Shown here: one piece after another, positions 40,379 through 40,482 of the stretch
Layout: every line of letters starts with the position of its first letter
How positions within the stretch are numbered: the stretch's first letter is position 1
Source: Bradyrhizobiaceae bacterium
Lineage (GTDB): Bacteria > Pseudomonadota > Alphaproteobacteria > Rhizobiales > Aestuariivirgaceae
Direction of reading: 5' to 3'
Assembly: GCA_947475225.1 (NCBI GenBank)
Contig: CANJMQ010000033.1
Location: 1 to 40,482, forward strand
DNA length: 40,482 nt
The notes under the pieces: model-generated
What the model was told of the DNA's origin: nothing
What the model saw: only the letters and a program-made list of their open reading frames with translations
Database searches by the model: none
Made by a program: the position numbers and the translations under genes

Positions 40379-40482
40379 ATGAACATTCAATACCGGCCAG
40401 AAGGTCTTCCGGAGGCGCATGGTCTTTATGACCCGCGCAACGAGCATGATGCCTGCGGCATCGGCCTCATCGCCAATATCCA
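40379..40482 (+). CDS. gltB: Glutamate synthase large subunit, 5' end only
   Basis: Only the first 34 codons are present; the gene runs off the window. The product begins [20 protein letters not shown] and reaches [13 protein letters not shown], the N-terminal propeptide and catalytic cysteine region (Cys26) of the large glutamate synthase subunit. This enzyme makes glutamate from glutamine and 2-oxoglutarate using NADPH; Cys26 becomes the mature N-terminus and hydrolyses glutamine. AAGGAGA lies 7 bases before the ATG at 40379. A GTG short frame and a palindrome are found upstream. Confidence 0.9.
   Translation, partial: MNIQYRPEGLPEAHGLYDPRNEHDACGIGLIANI

Noticed and set aside
40019..40447. 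Minus-strand open frame across the gltB start
   Set aside because: It runs antisense through the gltB N-terminal codons, which match the family exactly, and shows no domain.
1..40482. CRISPR arrays, insertion sequences and rRNA genes
   Set aside because: No regularly spaced repeats, transposase motifs or rRNA segments were recognised; the repeats found are palindromic intergenic elements.

Overview
The window looks like the chromosome of an alphaproteobacterium, probably of the order Hyphomicrobiales (Rhizobiales). This rests on gene content and style: GC-rich coding, typA beside ppa, a yggT-yggU-folD run, a BigR-type sulfur regulator beside a persulfide-dioxygenase-like gene, the bacterial ATP-dependent ligase/exonuclease pair, and short palindromic intergenic repeats of a kind common in that group. 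The species cannot be named from sequence reading alone. Housekeeping genes at both ends (typA/ppa on the left, the start of gltB on the right) flank a long stretch of accessory, mostly envelope-directed genes.

Layout. 1-6.7 kb: the 3' part of typA with a clear intrinsic terminator, ppa, a secreted sulfatase with a dockerin-like tail, then folD, yggU and yggT on the minus strand and a tRNA-Ala(CGC). 6.7-8 kb: an AT-rich intergenic stretch, a small orphan gene and a DoxX-like membrane protein. 8-14.2 kb: a minus-strand series of envelope and stress genes: a TAXI-type solute receptor coupled to a DUF4239 membrane protein, a four-helix membrane protein, a YidB-like/OmpA fusion and two DUF2382 (YsnF/AvaK) proteins. 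Several of these are followed by strong hairpins. 14.4-20.7 kb: a lower-GC block with a secreted YHYH protein, a TetR regulator, a secreted di-heme cytochrome c peroxidase/MauG-like protein, a lone STAS protein and a P-loop NTPase. 21-27.6 kb: two large MscS-type channels, paralogues of each other, bracket two opposite-strand genes (a CIA30-like protein and a secreted protein resembling phage-type nucleotidyltransferases). 27.6-32.5 kb: a patatin-like lipoprotein, a coiled-coil membrane protein, a Cys-rich secreted protein, a PpaA/AerR-like B12-binding protein and an acetamidase/formamidase-like enzyme. 32.6-37.5 kb (minus strand): DNA ligase plus its exonuclease, then an EamA transporter, DoxX protein and glutamine amidotransferase in one tight run. 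37.7-39.4 kb: a divergent sulfide/persulfide module (metallo-beta-lactamase-fold hydrolase versus BigR-like repressor and rhodanese). 39.5 kb to end: a GNAT acetyltransferase and the first codons of gltB behind a palindromic leader.

How genes may work together. The best-supported module is the persulfide one, where an ArsR-family repressor with two redox cysteines sits divergently from an ETHE1-like hydrolase with a promoter and a possible operator between them. The ligase and exonuclease are translationally coupled DNA-repair partners. The most unusual part is 14.4-27.6 kb. The YHYH protein and the di-heme cytochrome have the same N-terminal layout and are both predicted to expose a histidine as first mature residue, flank a TetR gene, and may form an undescribed periplasmic metal/redox system. 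Beside them, the paralogous MscS channels share an extra N-terminal beta-rich periplasmic domain, and the gene pair between them includes a periplasmic nucleotidyltransferase-like protein whose catalytic carboxylate pair is incomplete. These functional links are inferences from gene context and motifs.
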